Origin: Paenibacillus ginsengihumi DSM 21568
Lineage (GTDB): Bacteria > Bacillota > Bacilli > Paenibacillales > NBRC-103111
Assembly: GCF_000380965.1 (NCBI RefSeq)
Contig: NZ_KB905549.1
Coordinates: 156,500-220,499, forward strand
DNA: 64,000 nt
Direction: 5' to 3'
A program made the translations under genes and the position numbers. Position 1 is the stretch's first letter. Every line of letters starts with the position of its first letter. The notes beneath the pieces were generated by a model. The model saw nothing but the letters and a program-made list of their open reading frames with translations. It was not told where the DNA came from and made no database searches. Of the stretch, positions 1 to 8,746 are shown one piece after another.

Positions 1-72
1 CCGCCTGCGCCCGGAATCCCGCCTGCGTACGGGGCTCCGCCTGCGCTCGGGACCTTGCCTGCGCCCGGGATC
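1..72. repeat. 18-bp GC-rich tandem repeat at the left edge
   Basis: Four imperfect copies of an 18-bp unit close to CCGCCTGCGCCCGGGATC run from the first base, followed by a decayed fifth. The array probably continues to the left of the window. It lies about 80 bp beyond the stop codon of the first sulfatase gene. No gene is seen in it. Confidence 0.7.
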
Positions 73-154
73 CCACCGGGGCCCAAGGACACAGCCCTAT
101 TTCGCGCTGGACGCCTGTGGCCAGGCCCGTATGCCTATTGGAAGCGCGGCTGCC

Positions 155-1624
155 TTATTCCAAGCCCAAACGCACGAACTGTTCGGCGGGGGCCGATTCC
201 GCCCGCATCGCTTCCTTCAATCTTGCGGCATAGAACGCTTCGAGCTCGGCATTCCTTATAGGGGCGAGCTGATCGTAGTCTTCCCTGATGTTGAACAGCA
301 GCGACTCGCGGGCGTGCTTCAGCTGCATGAACGGACGGCCCTCCTGGCTGTACGGAAAACGGAACACCGGATAGTTCGTATAAGACAAAAAACGGCCGGT
401 TTCGATGCGCGCGGGATCTCCGGTCCCGTAATAGCTTCTGAACGTGGTCGGCATCGCCGTATAGGCATAGCACGGCACGTTATCTTCTCTGACCGGCGCC
501 CGCATATACGTATGCTCGCCGTCCGTCAAGTTGACCGTCAGTCCGAACATCCCGTACAACGCATAGTCCCGCAGCTTCTCCTGCGACCCGTCGATCAGGC
601 GCAGCAGCGACTGGCCGCGCACCGTCTCGGGAATGGGGATGTCGAAGAAATCAAGCACGGTCGGCATCAGATCGATGTTTTGCGTCAGCGCTGCAATCCG
701 CCGGCCGGAAGCGCGCATGCCCGGCACATGGATCAGGAGCGGCAGATGGGCAAGCTCGTTGTATACGTGCATGAAGTTTTTCCCGGTCAGCTCATGCTCG
801 CCCAGCAGCAGCCCGTGGTCGGTCGTGAAAATGACCAAAGTATCGTCCCACAGCTCCAGCCTGTCCATCGTGTCCAGCAGCTTGCCGAGCCAATGGTCGA
901 TCATCGTGAGATTGGCCGCGTACCGTTTGCGCAAATGTCGGATAGCTTCCGGCGGCTCCATGACTTTGTCGTACCAGGGCCAATTAAAGCGCGGCCCCTC
1001 GTAATCGTCGCCATAGAGCTCCAGATAGCGCTGCGGCGCATCGAACGGTTCATGCGGGTCGAACGCTTCCACCATCAGAAAAAATCGGTCGGCATCGCGG
1101 TTGTCCTCCAACCATCTGCAGGCGGCCTGCATCGTTTGCGGCCCCGGGTAATCCGTTTCCGCCACGATCGCGCGGCGGTTTTTTTCGTACTGCGGACGGG
1201 TCTGACCAAGAAGCTTCGGCGGCATTTGCGGGGGACACACCCTGGATACCCACGGGTCGTTCTCCTGTCCCCGATGGAAATCCCATGTATCGAACGTTTG
1301 GCAATAGTTCTCGCCGCCTGTCGCGAAGTAATGATAGTGGTCAGTCACCATATGCGAAAATACGCCGTGCGACTTCAGCGTTTGCGTCAGCGTCCGGTCG
1401 AACGGCTCCATGCCTCCCCAGCCTCGCTCCAGAAAATCGAGCCGCCCCGTCAGCAAATCTCTGCGGGCCGGCATGCAGGGAAGCGACCCTGCCCAATGCT
1501 GGTCGAACACTACGGATTTCTTCGCCAGTCTTGAGATATTCGGCGTCTTCACCCAGGTTTGCCCGTTATAGGCCTGCAGCATCCTGCGATTCAAGGTATC
1601 GAGCAAAATGACGATCGCTTTCAT
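155..1624 (-). CDS. S1-type sulfatase, cytoplasmic (sulfatase 1)
   Basis: Predicted formylglycine-dependent sulfatase that removes sulfate esters, probably from sugars. The start is the ATG at 1624: AAAGG sits 8-9 bases before it but touches the upstream ATG at 1633. The protein has 489 residues. It opens directly with the first beta strand and metal-binding Asp (KAIVILLDTL), so no signal peptide is present. The activation motif CMPAR is at about residues 50-54, with Cys50 the residue expected to become formylglycine. A later TTDHGLLLGEH segment carries the conserved DHG metal and substrate motif. It is the last gene of module 1, behind another sulfatase and a 300-bp repeat array. The substrate cannot be told from sequence. 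Sulfatase family membership is secure; phosphonate or phosphate ester hydrolysis is a less likely alternative. Confidence 0.9.
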   Translation of the reverse strand: MKAIVILLDTLNRRMLQAYNGQTWVKTPNISRLAKKSVVFDQHWAGSLPCMPARRDLLTGRLDFLERGWGGMEPFDRTLTQTLKSHGVFSHMVTDHYHYFATGGENYCQTFDTWDFHRGQENDPWVSRVCPPQMPPKLLGQTRPQYEKNRRAIVAETDYPGPQTMQAACRWLEDNRDADRFFLMVEAFDPHEPFDAPQRYLELYGDDYEGPRFNWPWYDKVMEPPEAIRHLRKRYAANLTMIDHWLGKLLDTMDRLELWDDTLVIFTTDHGLLLGEHELTGKNFMHVYNELAHLPLLIHVPGMRASGRRIAALTQNIDLMPTVLDFFDIPIPETVRGQSLLRLIDGSQEKLRDYALYGMFGLTVNLTDGEHTYMRAPVREDNVPCYAYTAMPTTFRSYYGTGDPARIETGRFLSYTNYPVFRFPYSQEGRPFMQLKHARESLLFNIREDYDQLAPIRNAELEAFYAARLKEAMRAESAPAEQFVRLGLE

Positions 1625-1647
1625 CGGCGTCATCCTTTCAAATTTGA

Positions 1648-1945
1648 AGCAGTTTGATGCTCATGAGGAGGCTACTTGTCGATCATGAAGCTGCCCAATG
1701 ATCTAAGGCTACTCGTTGATCATGAAGCTGCCCAATGATCATAAGGCTACTCGTGGATCATAAAGCTGTTCAATGCTCATGCAGCTACTCGTGGATCATA
1801 AAGCTGCTCAACGATCATGAGGCTATTCGTTGGATCATAAAGCTGTTCAATGCTCATGCAGCTACTCGTGGATCATAAAGCTGCTCAACGATCATGAGGC
1901 TATTCGTTGATCATAAAGCTGTTCAATGCTCATCAAGCTATTCGA
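1648..1945. repeat. 38-bp tandem array between two sulfatase genes
   Basis: About eight imperfect copies of a roughly 38-bp unit of the type GATCATAAAGCTG...CTCATG...GCTACTCGTG fill the whole spacer between sulfatases 1 and 2. Alternate copies resemble each other more, giving a higher-order period near 76 bp. On the minus strand the unit begins with CGAATAG, and the first copy contains the ...ATCGAATAG end (Ile-Glu-stop) of the sulfatase 2 gene. The array therefore starts in the last codons of that gene. Confidence 0.85.
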
Positions 1946-3374
1946 TGCTCGGAAGCCGCGTCGCTTCCGGCGGCACTGCCCATCGTTCGGGCTCGGGAAC
2001 GTCGACGACGCTTCCCCATTTGCCTAGCAGCGCATAATGCTCCGCCAGCTCCTCGTGCCTCTCAATGATCGTTTCGATATCCCAGGTTTGCCGCAGATGC
2101 TCCTGAAACGAACGCGCGACGCCGGGCTGCTCGGCATGAACGTTGCGCAGCTCCAGCGGGTCCTCCTCCAGGTCGAACAGCTGGTTGAACGCTTCGTGGA
2201 AGGCGTAGGCCGCATACTTCCACTTGCCCTTGCGCAGCATGCGGCACGGAATCGTCCGGCCCTCGTATCGGTATACGGTTTCGCTTACGATCATGCGGTC
2301 GAGGTCTTCTTCCCCGCCGGCAATCTGCTTCGCGATACTTTGGCCGTCGAGTCTCGGCGGAAGTGCGCTGGCCCCGATCAGCTCGCACAGCGTAGGGCCT
2401 ACGTCCATAATGCTGACAGGCTGCGATAGCGCGCGGCCCGGCGCTACCCCGTCACCTGCGAAGATCATCGGAATCTTCGCGGAGCCTTCGTAGAAGGTGC
2501 GCTTCCCAAGCAGCCCATGCTCCCCGGCCTGTTCGCCGTGATCGGACAAGTAGAGGAACACCCCCTTGCGCCCCTGCCGCTTCAGGTAATCGTTCCAGGC
2601 CGCGCGGACTTCGCCGACATGCCCGTCGATCGTCTCGATCATCCCGAAGTAGGCCGCCCGAACCTTGCGCAATATCTCCTCGTTCAGCGACTCCTGGCGC
2701 AGCGCGGCGAGCATCCGGTTGGCGCTCTCCTCGCGGAATGACGCCGGGATATCCACCCGCTCCTTGTAATAAGCGTATCGTTCCGGCGGAGCGACGAACG
2801 TATGGTGGGGGCCATACGTTCCAACGACGATGCACTGCGGCTTGTCATGGTCCCGGCTCAAGTAATCCAGAGCGGCCCGAACGACGGCTTTGTCGTATTC
2901 CAGCACGGGCGAGGTGCCCCCGCCGACCACCTTCAAGCTCTGATTCGCCATCGTTCCCGCATAAGGGCCCAGATCGGTTCTTGCCTTGCCGTACCGGCCC
3001 CAGAACAGCGGCGTCATCTCCCCCATAATCCGCTTGGTGAAGCCGTGGCGCTGATCCTCGCCCAGGAAGTGCATGCGCCCGCACAGAACAGTCTCGTATC
3101 CTTCGGCCGCAATGCTGTGCAGGAAGGTCGTCTGGGCGCTGCCCAGAGCGCCCTCGTTCGTATAAATTCCCGTTTTTTCGGGCAATTGGCCCGTGAGCAT
3201 CGATACTCTCGCCGGCACGCATTGAGGCGCCGCCGTATAAGCGCAGCGCATCGCCGTCCCTTCGGCTGCCAGCCGGTCCAGATGCGGGGTGCGCACGATG
3301 CCGTGCCCCGCATAGCCTGTATAATTCGCGTGATGCTGGTCTGACAAAAATACCAGAATATCCGGCCTGCTCAC
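1938..3374 (-). CDS. S1-type sulfatase, cytoplasmic (sulfatase 2)
   Basis: Predicted formylglycine-dependent sulfatase of 478 residues. A GTG start at 3374 is preceded by a GGGGGG stretch 8 bases upstream. The N-terminus goes straight into the core (RPDILVFLSDQHH, with the metal-binding Asp), so the enzyme should be cytoplasmic. The activation motif CVPAR begins at Cys52, and YLSDHGEQAGEHGL supplies the distal metal and substrate site. It follows the two module 1 permeases in the same direction and precedes sulfatase 1, so it probably acts on imported oligosaccharides. Its last codons (Ser-Ile-Glu-stop) run into the 38-bp tandem array. The sequence between the shared motifs differs clearly from sulfatases 1 and 3, so a different bond or sugar is likely, but this is inference. 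Confidence 0.92.
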   Translation of the reverse strand: MSRPDILVFLSDQHHANYTGYAGHGIVRTPHLDRLAAEGTAMRCAYTAAPQCVPARVSMLTGQLPEKTGIYTNEGALGSAQTTFLHSIAAEGYETVLCGRMHFLGEDQRHGFTKRIMGEMTPLFWGRYGKARTDLGPYAGTMANQSLKVVGGGTSPVLEYDKAVVRAALDYLSRDHDKPQCIVVGTYGPHHTFVAPPERYAYYKERVDIPASFREESANRMLAALRQESLNEEILRKVRAAYFGMIETIDGHVGEVRAAWNDYLKRQGRKGVFLYLSDHGEQAGEHGLLGKRTFYEGSAKIPMIFAGDGVAPGRALSQPVSIMDVGPTLCELIGASALPPRLDGQSIAKQIAGGEEDLDRMIVSETVYRYEGRTIPCRMLRKGKWKYAAYAFHEAFNQLFDLEEDPLELRNVHAEQPGVARSFQEHLRQTWDIETIIERHEELAEHYALLGKWGSVVDVPEPERWAVPPEATRLPSIE

Positions 3375-3387
3375 CTTGATCGCCCCC

Positions 3388-3503
3388 CCTTGTTACTCTT
3401 GCACCAACTTGCTACCCTTTCACCGACTTGCTACCCTTTCACCGACTTGCTACCCTTTCACCGACTTGTTACTCTTGCACCGACTTGTTACCCTTTCACC
3501 GAG
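3388..3503. repeat. 19-bp tandem array seeded by the end of the permease gene
   Basis: Six copies of a 19-bp unit, ACTTGCTACCCTTTCACCG, lie between the permease stop codon and the start of sulfatase 2. Read on the minus strand, each copy contains TCGGTGAAAGGGTA(A/G), which is the Ser-Val-Lys-Gly-stop end of the permease gene itself. The unit length is not a multiple of three, so the copies are not coding. They look like amplification of the gene's 3' end. Confidence 0.85.
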
Positions 3504-4360
3504 CCTAACATCATGCCCTTGTTAAAATGCTTCTGCAGGAACGGATAGACGACGAGCAGCGGCAGCGCCGTAATGATGACCGCCGCCATCTTGACCGCCG
3601 GCGTATATTGGAAGGCTCCCGCCTGCTCCTCCATTCCGGATGAGGAGACGACCAGCATCTGGCGCAAATACACTTGAAGCGGCCAGTCGGCAGAATTGTT
3701 GATGAACAGAATGGCGTAAAAATAAGTGTTCCAGTTAAATACTGCATAGAACAGCGTAAAGGTCGCGATCGAAGGCATGGACAGCGGGATGATGATTCGC
3801 CAAAACAGCCTGAGCTCCGAACAGCCGTCGATGCGCGCCGCTTCCTCCAGCTCGCTGGGGATCGTTTGAAAGAAGCTGCGCATGACGATCAGGTTAAAGG
3901 GAGCGATCGCCGAATTCAGATACAACGCCCAGTAGCTGTTGATCAGGCCCAACTCCCGGATCACCAGATAGGTCGGAATAATGCCGCCGGAGAAGATCAT
4001 CGTGAACAGGACCATGAAGTTGAGCACGCGGCGGCCCTTCAGCCATGTTTTGGACAATCCGTAAGCCATCAAGCTGGTCAATACAATGTTAATTGCGGTT
4101 CCGCAAACGGTAATGACAACGGAGTTATTGAAAGAGGTAAGAAAGTTGTCATTGCTCAGCAAATAACCGTAGGCCTCGATCGTCCATTCCTTGGGAAAGA
4201 GGAAGAAGCCGCGATTGAGAATTTCGTGCTCTGTCGCAAACGAGCTGGACACGACATAAATGAACGGGCCGAGCAAGCAAACCAGCGCTGCAAGCAAGAA
4301 CAAGTAAATCGATCCGGTAAACAGGGGATCTTTTCCACGCGAGTCGTAGCTGATTTTCAT
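3488..4360 (-). CDS. ABC sugar permease, YtcP/MalG type (module 1)
   Basis: Inner-membrane subunit of a CUT1-type carbohydrate importer, partner of the LplB-type permease just upstream. The chosen start is ATG 4360 (MKISYDSRGKDPLF), preceded by GAGGGGG; an in-frame start 54 bases further upstream would overlap the partner gene. It has about 290 residues and six predicted membrane segments, the first around residues 15-38. The EAA loop (EELEEAARIDGCSELRLFWRIIIPL) that contacts the ATPase is intact, and the C-terminus ends MMLGSVKG as is usual for this family. Only 1 bp separates it from the preceding stop codon, so the two permeases are co-translated. No ATPase gene is nearby; such systems commonly share an MsmX-type ATPase encoded elsewhere. 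Confidence 0.93.
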   Translation of the reverse strand: MKISYDSRGKDPLFTGSIYLFLLAALVCLLGPFIYVVSSSFATEHEILNRGFFLFPKEWTIEAYGYLLSNDNFLTSFNNSVVITVCGTAINIVLTSLMAYGLSKTWLKGRRVLNFMVLFTMIFSGGIIPTYLVIRELGLINSYWALYLNSAIAPFNLIVMRSFFQTIPSELEEAARIDGCSELRLFWRIIIPLSMPSIATFTLFYAVFNWNTYFYAILFINNSADWPLQVYLRQMLVVSSSGMEEQAGAFQYTPAVKMAAVIITALPLLVVYPFLQKHFNKGMMLGSVKG

Positions 4361-4361
4361 G

Positions 4362-5318
4362 TTAGTAAACCCCCTCTTCGCCAAATTTCTTGGACAATCG
4401 GTTCGCAAAGACAATCAGGATCAGCCCTACGGCCGACTTGAACAATCCGACAGCCGTGGTGTAGCTGAACTCGCCCTGCAGCACGCCTGTTCGGTATACG
4501 TACGTATCGAACACATCCGAAACCGACAGGTTCAAAGGATTTTGCATGAGATAAATATGCTCGAAGCCGATATCCATCACATGGCCCAGTCTTAGAATAA
4601 ACAGAATCACGATGACCGATCTTAAAGCCGGCAAGGTGACGTGCCACAGCTGCTTCCAGCGGTTCGCCCCGTCGACGACGGCCGCTTCGTACAAGGTCGG
4701 GTCAATGGACGCCAGCGCCGCCAGGAAAATGATCGCGTTCCAGCCGGCTTCCTTCCAGATGTTCTGAATCAAATACGTCGCCCGGAAATAGTCCGGGTTC
4801 GTCATAATTTCCAAAGGCGGCATGTCGGCATTTATGAGCGCTTTGTTGATCGCGCCATCCTGCGTGGAGAAGAGGATGACCGTGATCCCTACCACGACGA
4901 CCCACGACAGAAAGTGCGGCATATAAATGACCGTCTGGACCGTCTTGCGGAACCATTGCAGCCTAACTTCGTTCAACACGACAGCGATCAGAACCGGCGC
5001 CGGGAAAAACAGGAATAAGTTTAAAGCGCTTAAAATCATCGTATTTTTGAACAGACCCCAAAAGTCGGGCTCTCCGAACAGCCGGGCAAAATGCGCGAAC
5101 CCGACCCATTCGCTGTTCAGGAATCCGCCGAACGGGCTGTAATCCTGAAACGCAATCAGAACCCCGCCCATCGGGATATAACGGAAAATAAGGAAAAACA
5201 AAAATCCCGGCAGGATCATGAGATAGAGCGGAAGCCCTCTTCTCCATTCCTTCCGCGCGCTTCTCTTGAGCCCGCTTGCCTGCTTCCTGCCCAGTTGTAC
5301 ACTTGCTTCAGGCCGCAT
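4362..5318 (-). CDS. ABC sugar permease, LplB type (module 1)
   Basis: First membrane subunit of the module 1 importer. The start is taken as ATG 5318 (MRPEASVQLGRK), preceded by GGGGGAG at good spacing; a longer frame to 5408 would overlap the sulfatase 3 coding region. About 318 residues, with the hallmark segment RRGLPLYLMILPGFLFFLIFRYIPMGG leading into membrane helix 1, and an EAA loop (DPTLYEAAVVDGANRWKQLWHVTLP). The C-terminus LSKKFGEEGVY is typical of the LplB group. It lies between sulfatase 3 and the YtcP-type permease in one direction. The paralogue at 20898-21848 is very similar throughout. Confidence 0.93.
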   Translation of the reverse strand: MRPEASVQLGRKQASGLKRSARKEWRRGLPLYLMILPGFLFFLIFRYIPMGGVLIAFQDYSPFGGFLNSEWVGFAHFARLFGEPDFWGLFKNTMILSALNLFLFFPAPVLIAVVLNEVRLQWFRKTVQTVIYMPHFLSWVVVVGITVILFSTQDGAINKALINADMPPLEIMTNPDYFRATYLIQNIWKEAGWNAIIFLAALASIDPTLYEAAVVDGANRWKQLWHVTLPALRSVIVILFILRLGHVMDIGFEHIYLMQNPLNLSVSDVFDTYVYRTGVLQGEFSYTTAVGLFKSAVGLILIVFANRLSKKFGEEGVY

Positions 5319-5385
5319 CGTCGCTCCCCCTGTATCGTTGAGTATGGTGATGGCTTTATCATAATCGCTGCGCTTTTTGGTGTCG

Positions 5386-7038
5386 TTATCCGATATTCTG
5401 ATTTGCAATACAAAAGCGGGCGGTCGTCTCCTCGCTGTCCTCGTACCCGATCCGGACCGCTTTGGCGCGGATCGTTACCGAACCGGAACGAAGCATAATC
5501 GGACCGGTGTACAGCCTCCAATGCGGTGCGGGGCCTTCCTCCGTCGTGTAGGCGAGCGAGGCGCCCTGCGTCGCGGAATGCAGAAGAATGGCGGTCGGCT
5601 CTGCAAAAACGCCCTCGTTCTGCGGCGTAATTCCGTGGCAGACGCTGTTGATGGGCACGAAGATCGGCGCTGCCGTCTTTGGCTGCTTCCCGCCCGGCCA
5701 CATCTGCAGGGTCATCTGCGCTTCCGGCACGTCGCCCCATACGTCGTATTTGGCCCGCCACTCGTCCAGCGCGCCGCGAAGCCGCTCCAGCGTCTCCCGG
5801 TAACGGGGATCGGCGGCCAAATTACGCGTTTCATAAGGATCGCTGTCGCAATCGTACAGCTCTTCCGCCGGACGCCGCGTATGCATGAGCAGCCGCTCCT
5901 CCCCTTCAAGCTGCCCTGACAGCTCCAATCGCCACAGCTCCTGAAACATCGGATGGTTGTGGCTGAATTTGATCCACTGCAAGTAAGGCTTTTCCGGATA
6001 ATAATTCCGAATATATTTAAAGCGCTTGTCCCTTACGGCCCTGACCATATCGTAAGACTCGTCGTACCGGTCGCGAGTAGCGAAGATGCATTCCCTGGGC
6101 TTCGCCTTCTCACCGAGGAATGGCTGGCCTTGCAGATGGCACGGCAGGATCGCTCCGGTTAACGACAGCACCGTGGGAGCAAGGTCGATCAGGCTGACCA
6201 GCTCATCGCTGACTTGCCCCGGCGGCACAAGTCCCGGCGCACGGACGATCAGCGGGACGCGAATGCCGGCGTCGTAAGGCCAGCGTTTGGCGCGCGGCAA
6301 CCCTTCGCCGTGGTCGCTCCACAGGAAGACGATCGTATTCTCTGCCTCCCCGTCCTCCTCCAGCTCGCGCAGCAGCTTGCCGACGAAAGCGTCGGCCTCG
6401 GCGATCAGATCGTAATATTTGGCGAGCGATTCCCGCGACTTCGGCGTGTCCGGAATGTAGGGAGGAAGCTGCACGCGGTCCGGATCGGTACCCCTTGCGA
6501 CATCGCCGGCTTGCTCCGGGAAGGTGTGCTTGCGGATCATATCGCCCCACATGGCGCTTTCATGCGTCAGCATATGATTGAATACGGCAAAAAAAGGCTG
6601 GCCCGGCCGGCGGTGCCGCCAGTGCGCGTCCCGGCCGTCTTCGTCCCACGCCGTGAGCGGAGAAGCGAATTGATAATCGGTTTTGAAATTGTTCGTGCAA
6701 TAATAGCCTTCCGCGCGCAAATATTCCGGGAATGCCTTGACATAAGCGGGAGGAACGGCGGCATAAGGCGTCGGCAACTCCGGCGTATAAGGATTGACGT
6801 GCTCTGTCCGCATATGGTGCGCTCCGATGGCCGTCGGATACATGCCTGTAATGATCGCCGATCGGCTTGGGGAGCACACGCCGGCCACCGCGAACGCATT
6901 GCGGTAGAGCCGGCCCTCCGCGGCCAGGCGATCGATATTCGGCGTTCGCGCGAGCGGGTCTCCGTAGCAGCCGAATCGCGGGCTCGTATCCTCCAGCGAA
7001 ATCCACAAGATGTTAGGCTTCTGCAATGACGATTGCAT
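5386..7038 (-). CDS. S1-type sulfatase with C-terminal chitobiase-like domain (sulfatase 3)
   Basis: Predicted cytoplasmic formylglycine-dependent sulfatase of about 550 residues, longer than its neighbours. The start is ATG 7038 (MQSSLQKPNILWIS) with GGAAAGGAATGAG upstream; a start at 7083 lacks a good site. The canonical activation motif CSPSR begins at Cys55 and WSDHGEGL supplies the distal site. The sulfatase core ends near residue 460. The last 85 or so residues (AILLHSATQGASLAYTTEEG..., ...SGSVTIRAKAVRIGYEDSE) read as the small beta-sandwich often called chitobiase/beta-hexosaminidase C-terminal domain. It sits between the binding lipoprotein and the permeases of module 1. A cell-wall type domain on an enzyme without a signal peptide is unusual. 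Confidence 0.9.
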   Translation of the reverse strand: MQSSLQKPNILWISLEDTSPRFGCYGDPLARTPNIDRLAAEGRLYRNAFAVAGVCSPSRSAIITGMYPTAIGAHHMRTEHVNPYTPELPTPYAAVPPAYVKAFPEYLRAEGYYCTNNFKTDYQFASPLTAWDEDGRDAHWRHRRPGQPFFAVFNHMLTHESAMWGDMIRKHTFPEQAGDVARGTDPDRVQLPPYIPDTPKSRESLAKYYDLIAEADAFVGKLLRELEEDGEAENTIVFLWSDHGEGLPRAKRWPYDAGIRVPLIVRAPGLVPPGQVSDELVSLIDLAPTVLSLTGAILPCHLQGQPFLGEKAKPRECIFATRDRYDESYDMVRAVRDKRFKYIRNYYPEKPYLQWIKFSHNHPMFQELWRLELSGQLEGEERLLMHTRRPAEELYDCDSDPYETRNLAADPRYRETLERLRGALDEWRAKYDVWGDVPEAQMTLQMWPGGKQPKTAAPIFVPINSVCHGITPQNEGVFAEPTAILLHSATQGASLAYTTEEGPAPHWRLYTGPIMLRSGSVTIRAKAVRIGYEDSEETTARFCIANQNIG

Positions 7039-7144
7039 TCGCAGCTCATTCCTTTCCAATATCAAATAAAAATCCCCCTTCAAGCATCACTCGCAGCTCC
7101 GGCGCCAGGCCCGTGACATCTTGAAGGAGGATTCAACTAAAAAG

Positions 7145-8653
7145 CTACTGTGTCCTGGAGGCGTTGATTTCTTCGATAATTTGCTCTCCGCCTCCTGCGA
7201 GCCAATCTGCCGAAGCCTTCTCGATGGTCTCGACCGGCTGCTGTCCCATAATGATTTTGGTTACTGCCTCCATGAACTTGCCGTTCAAGGTGGCCCCTCT
7301 TTTGTTCAGCGTATCGGATTCCAGCCCTGCGGCAGGATTGCTCCACTTATGCTTCTCGTTGGCGGCAAACATACTGCGGATTCTTTCGTGCTTCTCCGGC
7401 TCCTCCCACTTGTACATTTGAATGCCGGGATCGAACGGACGATACGCCCAGTTATTGATCAGATTTTGCCTGTCTTTGTCTGCCGCTTCGAGCTTCTCGT
7501 ATTTGTCTTCGGAAATTTTCTTGTAATGCACACCTTCGATTCCATGCTTGATGAAATCCGAGCCTTCCGGAGACAGGAAATAATCGAGCATCTTCAAGAT
7601 GCGCTGCTGCTTGTTCTCGTCGATATGCTTGTTGATGGCGACCTTATCGAGCGAGGCGAGCGTCCATGTCCCCGTGAGGCCGGTCGGTCCTTTCGGCGGC
7701 TCGATCGGCGTCACCACGGCATTCGGCGCCAGCTGGGTCACCTTGTTGATCGATTCGTCCCATTGGTTCGGGTTCAGATAAGAAATCCCGATTTTATTGC
7801 CTTCAAACTTCTCGATGACGGCCCTCACCTTGTTAACGGCAAAATCTTTATCCAGAGCGCCTTCGGTATACGCCTTGTTCATGTAGGTCAGGAAGTTCTT
7901 CCACTCTTCCACCTGGGTCTGGTAAGGCATCAATTTGCCGTCTTTCTCGATCCATTCGTTCCCCAGACCGAAGCCGGCCATGATGTGCTCGGCTTCCATA
8001 ATCTTGTGGGTTGCCGGATCGATGTAGAAGGATATTCCGGTCGTATCGTGCTGGCCGTTGCCGTCCGGGTCCTGGGTCGCGAACGCTTTGGCCACCTCGA
8101 GCAGCTCATCCAGCGTCGTCGGTACCTGCAGATTAAGCTTCTTCAGCCAATCCTCGCGAATCGACAAGCTGTCTCTCGCTTCCGTAAGATAGAACGGCAA
8201 GCCGTAAATGTGTCCCTCGGGATTCAATTTCTCCAGCTGCTCCTTGGGAATCGCCGCCAAATTCGGATACTGCGCCAGCGAAGGCTGCAGATCAAGGAAC
8301 AGTCCTTGCTTCTTCCACTTGTTGAATTCATTGTAGGACACAAAGAAGATGTCCGGGAAATCGTTCGAAGCCGCCATGACGTTCAGCTTCTCCTGATAAT
8401 TCGCCGCAGGAACCCATTGAATTTTCAAATCGATATTAAATTTCTCGTTCAAGGCTTGAATCATCGGATGCTTCTCCGGCCATCCGCCGCCCTGGAAGGC
8501 GCGAACCATCCACGTAATCTCCAGCTTTTCGCTCATGTCGCCAGCCGCCGCCGGGTTTTCCGCCGTCTTGCCGCTGCTTGCTTGGTTCGAGCAGCCGAAG
8601 GCGATGCTCAGCGGCAGAAGCAGCGAAATGCCTGCAAATAGTATTTTTTTCAT
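7145..8653 (-). CDS. Extracellular solute-binding lipoprotein (module 1)
   Basis: Substrate-capture subunit of the module 1 CUT1 importer, about 502 residues. It has a lysine-led signal peptide (MKKILFAGISLLLPLSIAFG) followed by Cys21, so it should be lipid-anchored outside the membrane. The residue at -3 is Ala rather than Leu, a slightly weak lipobox. The body matches the LipO/YtcQ group: the DPDGNGQHDTTGISFYI segment, long spacing, and a C-terminal end near IIEEINASRTQ. It has its own promoter-like region upstream and is separated by about 90 bp from the kinase gene, so regulators and transporter may be transcribed separately. Ligand unknown; the surrounding sulfatases suggest a sulfated oligosaccharide. 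Confidence 0.93.
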   Translation of the reverse strand: MKKILFAGISLLLPLSIAFGCSNQASSGKTAENPAAAGDMSEKLEITWMVRAFQGGGWPEKHPMIQALNEKFNIDLKIQWVPAANYQEKLNVMAASNDFPDIFFVSYNEFNKWKKQGLFLDLQPSLAQYPNLAAIPKEQLEKLNPEGHIYGLPFYLTEARDSLSIREDWLKKLNLQVPTTLDELLEVAKAFATQDPDGNGQHDTTGISFYIDPATHKIMEAEHIMAGFGLGNEWIEKDGKLMPYQTQVEEWKNFLTYMNKAYTEGALDKDFAVNKVRAVIEKFEGNKIGISYLNPNQWDESINKVTQLAPNAVVTPIEPPKGPTGLTGTWTLASLDKVAINKHIDENKQQRILKMLDYFLSPEGSDFIKHGIEGVHYKKISEDKYEKLEAADKDRQNLINNWAYRPFDPGIQMYKWEEPEKHERIRSMFAANEKHKWSNPAAGLESDTLNKRGATLNGKFMEAVTKIIMGQQPVETIEKASADWLAGGGEQIIEEINASRTQ

Positions 8654-8689
8654 CGATGAACCCCTTTCTCGTTTGACGTTACAACGCTT

Positions 8690-8720
8690 ATTATACTGAG
8701 ACTGACTGAGAGCGCTTTAC
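8690..8720 (-). promoter_or_regulatory. Candidate promoter with cre-like site before the binding-protein gene
   Basis: On the minus strand a TATAAT (8690-8695) lies 37 bases before the ATG. Just upstream, GTAAAGCGCTCTCA (8707-8720) fits the catabolite-control consensus TGWAANCGNTNWCA at 12 of 14 positions; only the first two bases are swapped. It overlaps the place where the -35 box would be, and no good -35 hexamer is visible, as is common for activator-dependent promoters. CcpA repression and activation by the neighbouring regulator are inferences. Confidence 0.45.
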
Positions 8721-8746
8721 ACAATTCTCTGATTTTTTATCTTTCC

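Noticed and set aside
131-1534. Long + strand frame opposite sulfatase 1
   Set aside because: The minus strand carries the sulfatase motifs; the + frame shows only composition typical of a GC-rich antisense strand.
7121-8641. Long + strand frame opposite the module 1 binding protein
   Set aside because: Antisense shadow of a gene with a signal peptide, lipobox and family motifs; no ribosome binding site.
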